From Dendrobium chrysotoxum (Eukaryota > Streptophyta > Magnoliopsida > Asparagales > Orchidaceae), in the NCBI GenBank assembly GCA_019925795.1, contig CM034311.1, forward strand, positions 12,902,926 through 12,966,925: a stretch of DNA of 64,000 bases, given 5' to 3'. Positions within the stretch are counted from its first letter, which is position 1. Every line of letters starts with the position of its first letter. Position numbers and translations under genes: made by a program. Below the pieces are notes generated by a model. That model did not search any database. It was not told where the DNA came from and saw only the letters and a program-made list of their open reading frames with translations. Positions 1-10,915 of the stretch are shown piece after piece.

Positions 1-1077
1 AAACCACTTGACTCTTTACATTTCAAAAGAATGATTTAAAATGAAATGTCAAAGATTAATTTATCCGAAAAAATTTGAATAAATATTGCATATATTAAGC
101 TACAATAATTGTTATAGAGAAATATATGGCAATGCATTTAGAACTTGATTGATTTTGAAAAGAGATTTGAAAATTTTGAAAATCCGGCGGCATCTCCCCT
201 TATTTTTGAAACTCGAAGTGTTGAACATATGTCCAACATAACGGTTTACAAACCTATAAGAGGGAAATTCTAGGAAATCAACCTGACTCTTTCGTTCTGA
301 TGAGTGACTCAGAATGGAATGTCAAGGACTGAAATGACCGGAGAAGTTGAAAGTGCATTAACTATATACAACTATAATCATTGTTGTAGAATATATAGTC
401 GCAATGATTATTATAACTTGAAAATAGATGTTTAAAAAATTTGAAATTTCAGCAGCATCTCCCCTTATTTTGAAACTCGAAGTGTTGAACGTATGTTCAA
501 CATAACGGTTTACAAAAATAGGGGGGATGTTATAAGCTAACCCGACTCTTTCATTCCGACTAGTGATTCGGGATTGAAATGTCGAAGGTTAGATTAACCA
601 GAAAATTTCAAACTTTGGATTAAAATTTGGAAGAGGAATCTATATCCTATCACACATATTGAATTATAGAAGTTACAATCCTATATGTAATGATAAGATA
701 TAGGAATCGATTGAGATTTGAAGACAATGAGATTTTGCTAGACAGTTGAAATTATGACTTTGAAGTTAAAGAAATCTTCTGTAAATTGTGAAACTTAGCA
801 CGCTATGATTTATTTACGTGCAAGTTTGCAACATGTACAGAAAGACTTTGAAAAGCTCAGCTTGACTCTTTCGCTCTACCGATGAACTTGGAGGCAAAAT
901 GTCAAAGCCAGACTTGGAGGGAGGTTTCCTACACTCACCTCTCTTTTCACATGTCTTAATTGAGTTGGCCACACTCTCCCAAGAAAGAAATGGGTAGAAG
1001 GACCAACGGAAGAAAGGTAGTCAAAACTACCGATACAATAAAATTCGTAGCGCTATTAAAGATGGAGAGAGAGATAG
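1..1077 (-). repeat. Gypsy-like internal sequence with four diverged tandem units
   Basis: No open frame. A unit recurs beginning near 8, 280, 537 and 857 (spacing 257-320 bp). Each unit carries the core 'GACTCTTTC' (or a variant), followed about 30-45 bp later by 'AATGTC'. A second shared block, 'GCATCTCCCCTTATTTT' plus 'AACTCGAAGTGTTGAAC', appears near 190 and 455. The stretch lies on the internal side of a primer-binding-site-like motif at 1078, so it is read as the untranslated start of a minus-strand Ty3/gypsy element running off the left edge. Tandem repeats in untranslated parts of Tat-lineage elements are known; the lineage call is an inference. Confidence 0.45.
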
Positions 1078-1095
1078 TCCTCAGCGGAGTCACCA
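1078..1095 (-). other. Primer-binding-site-like motif (tRNA-Arg type), gypsy element
   Basis: On the minus strand this reads TGGTGACTCCGCTGAGGA. It is two bases different from the copy at 10898-10915 (TGGCGACTCCGCTGGGGA), which is complementary to a tRNA 3' end of the tRNA-Arg type used by Ogre/Tat elements. The roughly 20 bases on its internal side ('AAGATGGAGAGAGA') are also shared with the second copy. It implies an LTR on its right and internal sequence on its left. Confidence 0.55.
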
Positions 1096-4000
1096 TTTTT
1101 TATTTTGATTGAAAAAATATTATTTTGAAAAAGATTTAATTTTCTTTGGGAAATATTTAATTTTTGAAATTTAAATTTTATAATCGAACACTTATTATGA
1201 ATGATATATCACCTGAAAAGGTGAATATATCGTTCCCTAATAGGTTCCGATTACAAATCTTGATTTATCCTGATTATCGTAGTCAAACTCAAGGAGAAAC
1301 AACATATGATCCCGAAGAATCAGAATGATGTTTAATCCATTGTTTAACTATAATAATTCAGATAAGAGATCATTAATTTCATAATTAAAATTACGATTGT
1401 AATTGATATATCTATCCGGAGAAAGAAGATATCAATCACTATCGATAGTTTAAATATGACGATAATGATCATTAGGTTTGAATTTCCCAAAGATAATTAA
1501 TTAAGGGTTTTGAAAACTTGATTTTGAAATCAGGTCTTGGTTTCTAAATCTCCTACGAGCGCAAGCCCTCGTAGTTAATTACATCGTAGGAAACCAGAAA
1601 ATTTCCTACGAATACTCTCGATTAAAATAGCGATACGAATTTCATTTGGAATTCAAAGCTTAATATCAAAGAAGGTTCAGGGACTGGAAATTCAATAGGG
1701 ACTAGATCAAATTTGAACAGTTATTTCTGGAGTCAAAGGAAGAAGGGTAGGAGGTGTTTTGAGATTCTGAATCACTTCAGAAACACCTCAAACTATCATA
1801 AGTGTTGGGCTTGAATTGGATTGAAAGATATTTTAATGTTTAAGTGGTCAATTTTATTAGAAGGTGGGAATCAGATTCCCGGAAGATTGAGGTCTTAAGA
1901 TTGAACATTTGCCTCAGAACCTAAGTCTAAAATGGGTACTGAGAATCAGTAACCCAGAACCTAGCTAATGCTATGCAATCTGGACTTACCCCGGCCTGGA
2001 TTGGGGAGCCAGCTAAACCACCTAAACGCTTTTAAAACCATGAGTCAAAATCTTTAAATGTAGAGTGGTTAAGGACATTGATTAAGATTGGTTTAAAGAA
2101 TTGGGGTCGACATCTAGAGCAAATCCTAATTGACCCCTTAACATATGTTGGGTTAAATGTCTAAGCTAGAAATGCAATTAAAATTTAGACTCAATTTTTA
2201 ATTTGTATCTAATGCAATGCATGCTAGTTGACTCGATAAAATGCTTAAATCAATATGAAGCAGTTTTAAAATAGGCTTAAAAATAGGTTTTATCCTAGAG
2301 ATTGCACAACATCCCCTTGGACAGAACTGCACCCTAATAGGTCAGGTGGTCTGCCAGAACCCGCAGGCGGGGAGGTGCCTAATAAGGTAGAGAAGGTTCA
2401 ATATGATGCATGAAAAAATCCCGGCGAGTCCGGGCTTACTTCTTAAGAGCGTTAGAGTTTCTATCTGAGCTTAAAAATTTTAAGTTTTGTTTAAGTAGAA
2501 GAAGTTAATGACCGTACCCTCACGAGCCTCCGATCGAGTTCCAGGCTAAATCAAATACGACATGCAATAAGCGCCAAAAAACTACTAAAAGCATACAAGT
2601 CCTTAATCGCAATCAACATCAAGTAATCAAGTCAATCAAATGATTAAATTAATTAAATAAATGCTCAAATTGAATGTTCATGTGGCAAGTGCCACTTAAT
2701 AATACAACCCAGGGTCTGCAGGAAAGTAAAGTGGCCGGGTACCACTGATTACAACCCGGATTCTACTCCTAAGACTCAAGTGACTTTGAGATTTGAGATT
2801 CTTCTTGTTCTTCACTTCTTCGTCTCCTTAGAACTCCTTGGATCGTCGGGTCTGGATATCCAAATGAAAAGAAACTCCCCCTGAATAGGGGTGTTATCTT
2901 TTCTCTTTGGATATTTAAACTTCATCCTAATTTGGATCTCCAAATGGATAGGAACTCTCCCCTAAGGGATGTTCCTTCCTCTTTGGATTCCAAATTGGAT
3001 GTTTAAACATCTCAATCTGAAAGTACTTTAAACAATACAACTCAAAATCATATCAAATTACATTAATCAAAATTAAAAATCTAGACTCGATCCTGCAGGG
3101 TTATCCTAATAATCAACAGTTTAAAAATGATATCCCAAGCAGTTAATATATTAAGAATTAAAAATACTCAAACCAGCCACACTTGGCCATGCTCTTTTAA
3201 TTTTAAAGGGGGACTTAAGCATGCTTAGCACCTGTGCAATTTTAATATTTATGATTTTTGCCCCCTTTAATTTATGCCCTGTATGAGCATGGCCACCTGC
3301 ATAAGATTGAATTAGTACAAATCGTCCCTAGCCTAGGGGTAGATCTAACGTACAATCAATCAACTCAGAATGCAGTAAATAAATAAACAATCACATCAAC
3401 ATCAATTACTTAAATCTAGCAACCAGCATGCAATGAAAACTACGGAAAACCCGGCACACGCAAGTAGCAGAAAAATAAACACCGGCCTAACCTAAGACTA
3501 AAGTTGGTTGTCCTAGCAAACCATTTAAAGTGTGTGAGGTAGGCTGTGTGGCTTTGATATGTCCTAAATAGAATGATTTGATTGAAGTTGTTTAAAGTTC
3601 TAGTTGGTTGAAGGCTTAAGGGAAGATTTAATTTGAATTTAAATATTAACGACTTGAAATTGATTTTAAACTTAATTTTAATTGTTTGTTGGATATCACA
3701 TTTGTTTCACACCGAGGCCGTGAAGTTTATTTCACCTTTCTTGGGGCTAATTTAATAGCCTCGTAGGCCTGGGTTACCTAGTGGTACCCGATATAATTAA
3801 GTGATTTGATTTTAATTAAGGTTTGAAAGTTGATTAAACTTAATTAGAATTGATTGGTTGCTGGTTTTAATGTTGATTTAAGATTTTTTGGAGCTTTTTA
3901 ATGATTTATTGAATTTTAGAATTTTCTGGATTATTTTAATGATTTAATTCAAGGGTCAAAATTTGACTTTTTGATTTAAAGGGTTTTCTGGGAATTTAAT

Positions 4001-5097
4001 ATTTTATTAAATTACTAGACCTTAATACGATCAGTTAGACAGTAAGTACACTAAAATTGGATTTTTCTACATTTTATTATGAAGGTTTGAAGTTTTGACT
4101 TGATTTTGAACTAAGTTTGACCAAAAGTTGACTTTTTCAAATTTGTTTGATTTATGGAAACTTAACATTTTTAATAAATATTAGAGCTTAAGATGAGTCA
4201 TATGCCTTTGAGTTTGCTCAATTTGGAGTTCATTTGAATTAGTTATGAATTTTTGAAGTTTTGAGTATTTAATGAATTTTTAAAATTGTTTAATTAGAGA
4301 TCCTTTTTGTGATTTGGATCCAAATGACCTCCAAACTTCTTGAAATCAACTCCAAATGTTAGGAATGACCTAAGGAGTGATTTCCAAGTGTTTGGAAATT
4401 TTTTGGAATTTTTAATTATTTTTAATTAATTAAATTAATTAAATTTCAGATTTCAATTAAACTTAAATTAAACTCAATTTTGAAGTCCAGTCAAGGGGCT
4501 TTTATTTTTCATTGGTTAAGGGTTCAATTCTAGTCAGTTAGAGGGGTTAATTGTATTTTTTTGATTTAACCTTGATTTATTGTAATTTTTGGAAGGTTAA
4601 ATGGCTTAATTAAGGTTCAAATTTGATTAAGGTAATTAAGTAGCTTAATGATCTCAAAAGTCAGTGAAAATTTTTCTTGAGGCTGTATGTGTCACTAGGT
4701 TTGAATGTTCAAAGTTTCAGCTCAATTGGAGATGTATCCTAATTATTGGAATTTTTTTAAGTTCTCTAATTAAGATCCTTAATTATTGTCCTTAATGATA
4801 CTAGGTTAATTGGGTTCAAATCAAAGTCTCTAACCCTCAACACAACATATGCATTAATATACAAACACCATCAAATCCTAAATCTAGGAGAACCTTAAAG
4901 CTAGGTGGTGTGTGTACCCTAAGCATGCATGGATTTAATTATCTACAATTAATGATCTGATTAGTGAATGATTAGGATGTAATCATCCACTAATCATTTC
5001 CCACTAATTATGTTCATAAGCTCAAGCTATGTTTAAAATCCCAAGGGATCTCTCAAAATTTTAAAGATTTAAATATATATAATTTTAAAATAGTTTT

Positions 5098-5141
<44 letters not shown>

Positions 5142-5880
5142 AACCTGTACATAAGTATAAGTTTTAAATTAAAATGATTAAAGAATTTTTAAAATAGGTT
5201 TAACATATTAATGAGAGATCCTCAGGTTGGTTTAAAAATAATTTTTTTTTTAATTTGAAAATCATTTAATGTAATATTTAACATATTAATTAAATCTTAT
5301 TTCATTCAAATATCTTTAATTAGTTAAGATTAATTAAGATTTTAATCTTGAAAATAGTTTTAAATTAAAATTCTTAAAATTCTAAAAAAAATTAAGGTAT
5401 TATTTGATTTTTTTTTAATTTAAAATCAATTTGTTTAGAGTTTTTAAAGTTTAGGATTGATTAAGGTAATTATATTTGATTTAAAACTAGTTGATGATTA
5501 AAATTAACTAATAATTAAAAATAATTTTTAAATTAATTTAAATTAAATCTTGAATATTTTTCTAAAATTTGGAAATTATTTGAAATAATTTTACTTGAAT
5601 TTTAAATTAAGTTTATTTTGAAATTAAGAAAATAAATGATTTATCTTATTTAATTAATAATCAAATTATCATATTTTAAAATGTTTTAAATTTATTTAAA
5701 ATATATTAATTATTTTAAAATGAATTTAATTTTAATTAAGGAAATTTAAAATTCTAAGTAATTTGACATTTTATATTAATTATTTAGAGTTGTATTTAAT
5801 TTTATATGATTTTTGTTGAAGAAATAGGAATTTAAAATGAATTAAAACATATTTTAGAATTAAATCAAATCGGGTTGGCA
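1096..5880 (-). repeat. Degenerate LTR-like, AT-rich sequence; no gene seen
   Basis: The part next to the primer site resembles 10916-11250. Both carry the block 'GCACAAGCCCCTATAGTTAATTAC' in variant form (here 1562-1584), so it is probably the end of a gypsy 5' LTR. Near 1200-1235 and 1555-1580 there are short hairpins. A block at about 3690-3795 is the reverse complement, with substitutions, of 63900-63990 at the far end of the window. A perfect (AT)18 tract lies at 5101-5136. The rest is AT-rich with stops in all frames. The outer LTR limit could not be placed. Confidence 0.35.
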
Positions 5881-6660
5881 GTTGGCTGACACGTGGCAGC
5901 ATCGTATTCGTCCAACAAACCGCGCTAATCATTGCCGGCGGCGGCCAATGATTGCGCCACCGGCAATCATTAGCACTCAATGCGTGGGGTCCACGCGTTT
6001 TATTTAATTGAGTCAGCAAAAGCTCGGGACCGTCCGATCAGGCGTGGATCTAAATCTACGATCCAGATCACGTCAGACGGCAGATCCACGCATTGCCTGA
6101 TCCTGCGGTTTGAGATCAACGGCTGGGATTAAGCCGAACCACAGGCAGTGCAGCAGGGTTGAATCCATGGCTATACGGAACCACGGAAGGCCCGATCGGG
6201 ACCATTGATCATGAAATCAACGGTCCAGGCGGCATGCAGGTCATGCAGGTTTAAACCGAAACCCTTAACATGCAAAATGGATCGTTCTCTCAAAATACTT
6301 GACGGTTTTCAATGAAATTTTAAATATAGATCTTAAACATGAACATAATCAATGTGGAGATAAATGTTTGGCTTAAAATCTGCTTTTCGAAAGCTAAATT
6401 ATCCTAAGTGTCCTAAGCTAGGGTTTAGGATTTTCACCTCAATAATGGACGGATTAAACCGCTTTTGGATTCCCTGAAATTGTTGTTTGTCCACGCTCAA
6501 ATTTGAAGAAGAACTCGTGGTCTGAAACACGCTTGATCGAAGGGAATAAACCTTGGACGGAATTGGCCTTGGGCTCGTCGGGATTCTCGCCGGCGATGGC
6601 TTTGACCGGCTGGTTTGGGATGGAAATAATTGGAAGGATGTCTGGGGAGCTTTGAAAAAA
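5881..6660. other. GC-rich island with an inverted repeat
   Basis: This block is much richer in G+C and CpG than its surroundings. It includes a G-box-like ACACGTGGC near 5890 and an inverted repeat, 5924-5938 against 5960-5974 (14 of 15 positions pair). Several copies of motifs such as ATCAACGG and ATCCACGC follow. No convincing reading frame exists. It could be the regulatory (U3/R) part of a gypsy LTR, but that is inference from position only. Confidence 0.3.
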
Positions 6661-7639
6661 TTTAGAGTGGAACTTGAGAGCTAGAGTTAAGTGAGAGAGG
6701 GCTAGATGATGAATGACGGCTCTTTCTATGGTATTGCCCTATTCAAACGTCCTAAGGTCCTTTGGATGGCTGAGATGAACTTGGATGGCTGCTAGGATCG
6801 TGACACCTGTCCAGAGGTAGGTGGGAGCAGAGGAATCAAAGGACAAGGTTAGGTGCCATGTGGAAAGGTCATTTTGGCATCTTGTGGGCATATGATAATG
6901 ATCCAAACCATTGAATCCTTATCAAATGGCTTAGAACGATCCTAGGAATGTTCTAGAGATCATTAAAGCAGCTGGAATGATTTGAGCTGGAATAGATTAG
7001 CTTAAGCATAGGGATTTAATCATTTGGAGCCAAATAAGTCATTTGTTGACTGAGTTGACTGGTCAACCAGTCAACTTGACTGATGAGGTGGCATGGGAGA
7101 ATGTTTGAAAGCTGGTTAAATGAGTTGGAAGGGTTTGAGGTAATTTGTTTGGAGTTTAAATGAATTAAACATGTGCTTATGAGACTTTGACCATCTATGA
7201 TGGTTTGACCAAATCAAATCTCCTATGATGGTACTCACCACTAGTTAGGGGAGTTTGAATCAAACATTAAAGTAGGTTTAAATGTTTAAAAGGATTTGAA
7301 ATATTTGATTTGATTGAATATAATACAATGACCTATATAGATCAAGTTTGACTAAATTTGGCTCAGTTGACCAAATCAAATTATGATTGGGTCAAGGGTC
7401 CAATCAAGTTTGAACCATTGAGAAGAGTGATTAGAGAGGTTTGAATAGGATTTGATGGGGTTTGAATGATTTGCTTAAGTTGGGTTTGAGTGCATATAGT
7501 GAATGAGCTTAAGTTGACTAGGTTTGACCAGATATGGATCTAGTTGACTAAGTCAACTGATGACTAGGACATGATGTCCAGTCAAGTCCACATCACTAGG
7601 GGGAGTGATCATAAAAGTTTGACAGGGTTTTGAATGTAA

Positions 7640-8350
7640 TCAAGGTTTGATTTAAAGTGTAAAAGCTTAAGGGTTGATATGGTCAACCTAGGTTAACTTG
7701 GTCAACTAGGTTGACCTAGAATCAAGGGTTGAGCTCAACAGGTTTGATATGATAAATGGGGCCTGGTAGATGTGGTTCGAGGGTTTGAATAGGCTATTTG
7801 GATCAAATGACCCATTTAGGCCTTTAATGGGCCTAATGGGTCAACTAGGTTGACTTGGTCAACCAGGTCGACCCAGGGTCAGGGAATGGGCTCAACAGAT
7901 CTGAAATGACATTATGAGTCTGCTGGTGGTGGTCTCCAGGTCTGGAGAGGTCATTTGGTCAAAATGACCTATTTGGGCCCTTAATGGGCCTTTTAGGTCA
8001 ACCCTGGTTGACTTGGTCAACCAGGTGGGTCTATGATCTGGAAATGGGTTCAATAGATTTGAAATGACATTTGGAGACCAATGGAGGTGGTCCCAAGGTC
8101 TGGGGAGGTCATTTGGTCAAAATGACCTATTTGGGCCCATAATGGGCCTTTTAGGTCAACTAGGTTGACTTGGTCAACCAGGTTGACCCAGGGGCTGGTT
8201 TTGGGTTCAATGGGTTTGGTTTGACATTTGAAATTTGCTGGAAGTGACTGCATTTGATTTAGAGGTCATTTGGTTCAAGTGACCAGTTACACCCCCTAGG
8301 GGTATTTTGGTCATTTTGACCCCTGGTCAACTGGGGGTCAAATTGAGTCC
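7640..8350. repeat. Tandem repeat, period about 157 bp, rich in GTTGACC/GGTCAAC
   Basis: Units start with TTTGGTCAAAATGACC or a variant near 7797, 7954, 8112 and 8269 (spacings 157, 158, 157). A weaker unit lies before 7797. Each contains GGGCCCTTAATGGGCC followed by nested GTTGACTTGGTCAACC palindromes. Degenerate TTGAC-rich sequence continues upstream to about 7030. An inverted diverged relative lies near 39200-39980. The small open frames here are by-products of the repeat. Confidence 0.75.
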
Positions 8351-8779
8351 AAAAAAATGCAGTTTAATGCTCAATAGGTCATAATCAAGGGTCTGGAGGT
8401 GATTGGAGGCTTTGGAGAAAGCTCCAGGGTCAAAATCCACTGGGTGGTAGGTCCAGTGGCATAGACTGTAAATATTTGAAGGTTTTACAACCTTTGGATT
8501 TTAATTCCGTTTCTGGGGTTAGAGATCTCAGAATGAGCTCAAATTTGGAGGGTTGCCTCTAGATACATGTCATATCAGTGTGGAACTGATAGATCTTGAA
8601 TCAGAGGTCATTTGATAGCGTTTTGAAATGTTCAAAGATTCACTGGAAAAGGCTTTTAGGACTTAGACCTTTAACCTTAGGTTTAAACCTGAATTTCTAG
8701 ATTTAAGCTGGATTTTGAGTTTGAATGATATGATTTGAGTTAAGCTTAGATTGAATTGAAGCTTGGATTGATTTAGAAG

Positions 8780-9330
8780 AATCCTAGGATTTAGAATAGG
8801 TCCTAGGGTCCAAATCAGCTTAAGGGAATCCTAGGGTCTAGAATAGATCCTAGGGACTGGAGTCTGGGGAGATCCTAGAATCTAGAAGAATCCTAAGATC
8901 TAGGAATCCTAAGATCTAGGAATCCTAAGATTCAAGATCTAGAAGGATCTTAGGATCTAGAGTAGATCCTAAGGTTTGATTTCTAGGAGGATCTTAGGGT
9001 CTGGAAGTCCTAGGGCCTGGAATCTAGAATAGTCTTAGGATCTAGAAGAATCCTAAGCTCTAGATAGATCTAGGAGAATCCTAAGGTCTAAGAGGATTAT
9101 ATGATGTAGAATCAGGTAGAATCCTAGGGTTTAGAATTGATCCTAGGGTCTGAAGTCTAGGAGAATCCTAGAATCTAGATTTATCTTAAATTGTATTGAT
9201 CTGGGGTCAGGATTGATTTGAATTTGGATTGATCTTAAAGTTTGGATTGATCTAAGATCAGATTGATCCCGGGGTTAAGATTGATCCTAAGGATTGGAAA
9301 GATCCTAAGGTCTGGATTGGTCCTACTGAG
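8780..9330. repeat. Short-period array of ATCCTAGG / TCTAGAA words
   Basis: About 550 bp is built almost wholly of variants of 'AGAATCCTAGGGTCTAGA' in phase-shifting order, many with the self-complementary CCTAGG, TCTAGA or AGATCT core. It is a degenerate minisatellite. It ends where the sequence changes to a moderately GC-rich block at 9340-9900 that shows no convincing frame. Confidence 0.75.
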
Positions 9331-9916
9331 CTCATATAAAAATGAGGTCAACACCCGTGGGCTACGGTCGAAGTTGGTCGTCTCTTCCTTTGGAGGGTAT
9401 AGCGAGCGACGGGATTACCCGGAGGATTCTTCGAGGTGTCGACCGTTAGGAGGGGCGTCACTGTGGGTTTTCTTTGGAACCCACCTTTGATGTTGTTCAT
9501 TATTGGGGGCGGATCTCCGGGAAGCTGCACCGGCTGTCACACCTAGATTTATTTCTCTTTTTCTTCTTTCCTCATTTTCTGCTTTATGAGGCCTTAGCCT
9601 CCATATTTGCTTTCCTTTTTGTGGGGACCTTTCGGCGGTGGATCCCCGAACCTAAGATTCAGGTGTCACACCCTGATGCTCACCGGATGGAATTTATTGT
9701 CGTCTCTTCTACCTTTGGCTATCAGATCAGACGATAGCCTTTCCCTCGGAGGATTCCTTCTGGCCTCAATCATCAGTGGCCTCTGAAATCTCCTTTTCTT
9801 CAGACCCTTTTCTTTCACTGTCTTCAATACCCGGTACACCCGAGCTGATAGGGTTTCAGGTTCTTTCTTTCTTAGAGGGGCCGGGACTTCGGGCTGTTGA
9901 TCCCAGAAAGATTTCT

Positions 9917-10354
9917 TCAGCTCCCCAGTTGAGCTATTCCTTTTGACCCATCTTTTAGGTCAGTAAACTTGTTTCGGGTGGGAACATTAACTTCGGGTTC
10001 CTGAGCAGGTATGCTTGAAGGGTGGACTGGTAACTGTTGCTGCTGAGCACGAAGCTCAGCATTCTTCTTCCTTCTCTGCCTTTTGGTAAGCCTCCCTCTA
10101 GATGAGGAGGCCTCAGTCTCATTCCTACCAGGTGCAGCAATCCCCCTCGATAAGGTAGTGGTATTTATAGTCATCACAAAAATTCTTCCACCAGTCACAA
10201 CTCTTTTGATGGTCGGGACCTCTAGCTGTGAAAGTCGCTCAAACACAGAAACCCTCTTTCGAGAATTTTCAGCAGTAGCAGTAGTCCGTGACACTGGCAG
10301 ATGCGTGTGGCGTGTAGTAGCCCTTGTGGTAGGTCGTTGCGCTAGCAGATACAT
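9917..10354 (-). pseudogene. Gag-like fragment of a Ty3/gypsy element
   Basis: The 145-codon frame contains a 'SVFERLS' stretch and, about 60 residues later, a basic 'RLTKRQRRKKNAELRAQ' stretch. Both resemble the linker after Gag in plant Tat/Athila-type polyproteins. It lies in the same orientation as the primer-binding-like site at 10898, about 540 bp downstream of it, which suits a gag position. No zinc knuckle, protease motif or reverse transcriptase is visible, so it is a fragment. The family match is by eye and weak; a chance frame remains possible. Confidence 0.35.
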
Positions 10355-10897
10355 ATGACGGGTAGGGGCTCCGGTAGGTTGGAGTCTCCTTACAGGCTTT
10401 TCAGTAATTACGCCATTCCCACAGAAGTGGCGGCAGTCCTTACAACGACTGCAGGAAATTCAACACTCCAAACTAAATAGTTGCTCCAGTATTTTCGGTA
10501 GTGATCATAGCATTCGCTAGTTGAATGCTAGTTCCACATCCCAGTTGGACGGTGAATGCAGTGTTCTGTAGATCCATCTGCATAAATAAAAGGCAAGGGT
10601 TAGTTATCAGAATCTGATACATCACCCTACACTTTTAAAATGCAGAGACATACACAGAACATATAAGAAAAAATGTAGATAATATTAGCAAGTAATTAAA
10701 AAAACATAAATCTAAAGCCATGCTAAATAGTCTATCTCAATGAATGCATGATGAATATATATAATGCTCGTTTTTAGAATATTTAATATTTCAATTCTTT
10801 AAACGATCATTTTGAAACAATTTAAAATTTTAGCACGTATTAATTAGCTGCTACTATAACACTGAGACTATTAGCCAAAGATGGAAAGAGAAACTAT

Positions 10898-10915
10898 TCC
10901 CCAGCGGAGTCGCCA
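10898..10915 (-). other. Primer-binding-site-like motif (tRNA-Arg type), second copy
   Basis: The minus strand reads TGGCGACTCCGCTGGGGA, starting with the TGG expected opposite a tRNA CCA end. The LTR-like edge is close by: a TG begins at about 10922 on the plus strand. With the similar site at 1078 it shows two minus-oriented 5' ends of one gypsy family in the left part of the window. Confidence 0.6.
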
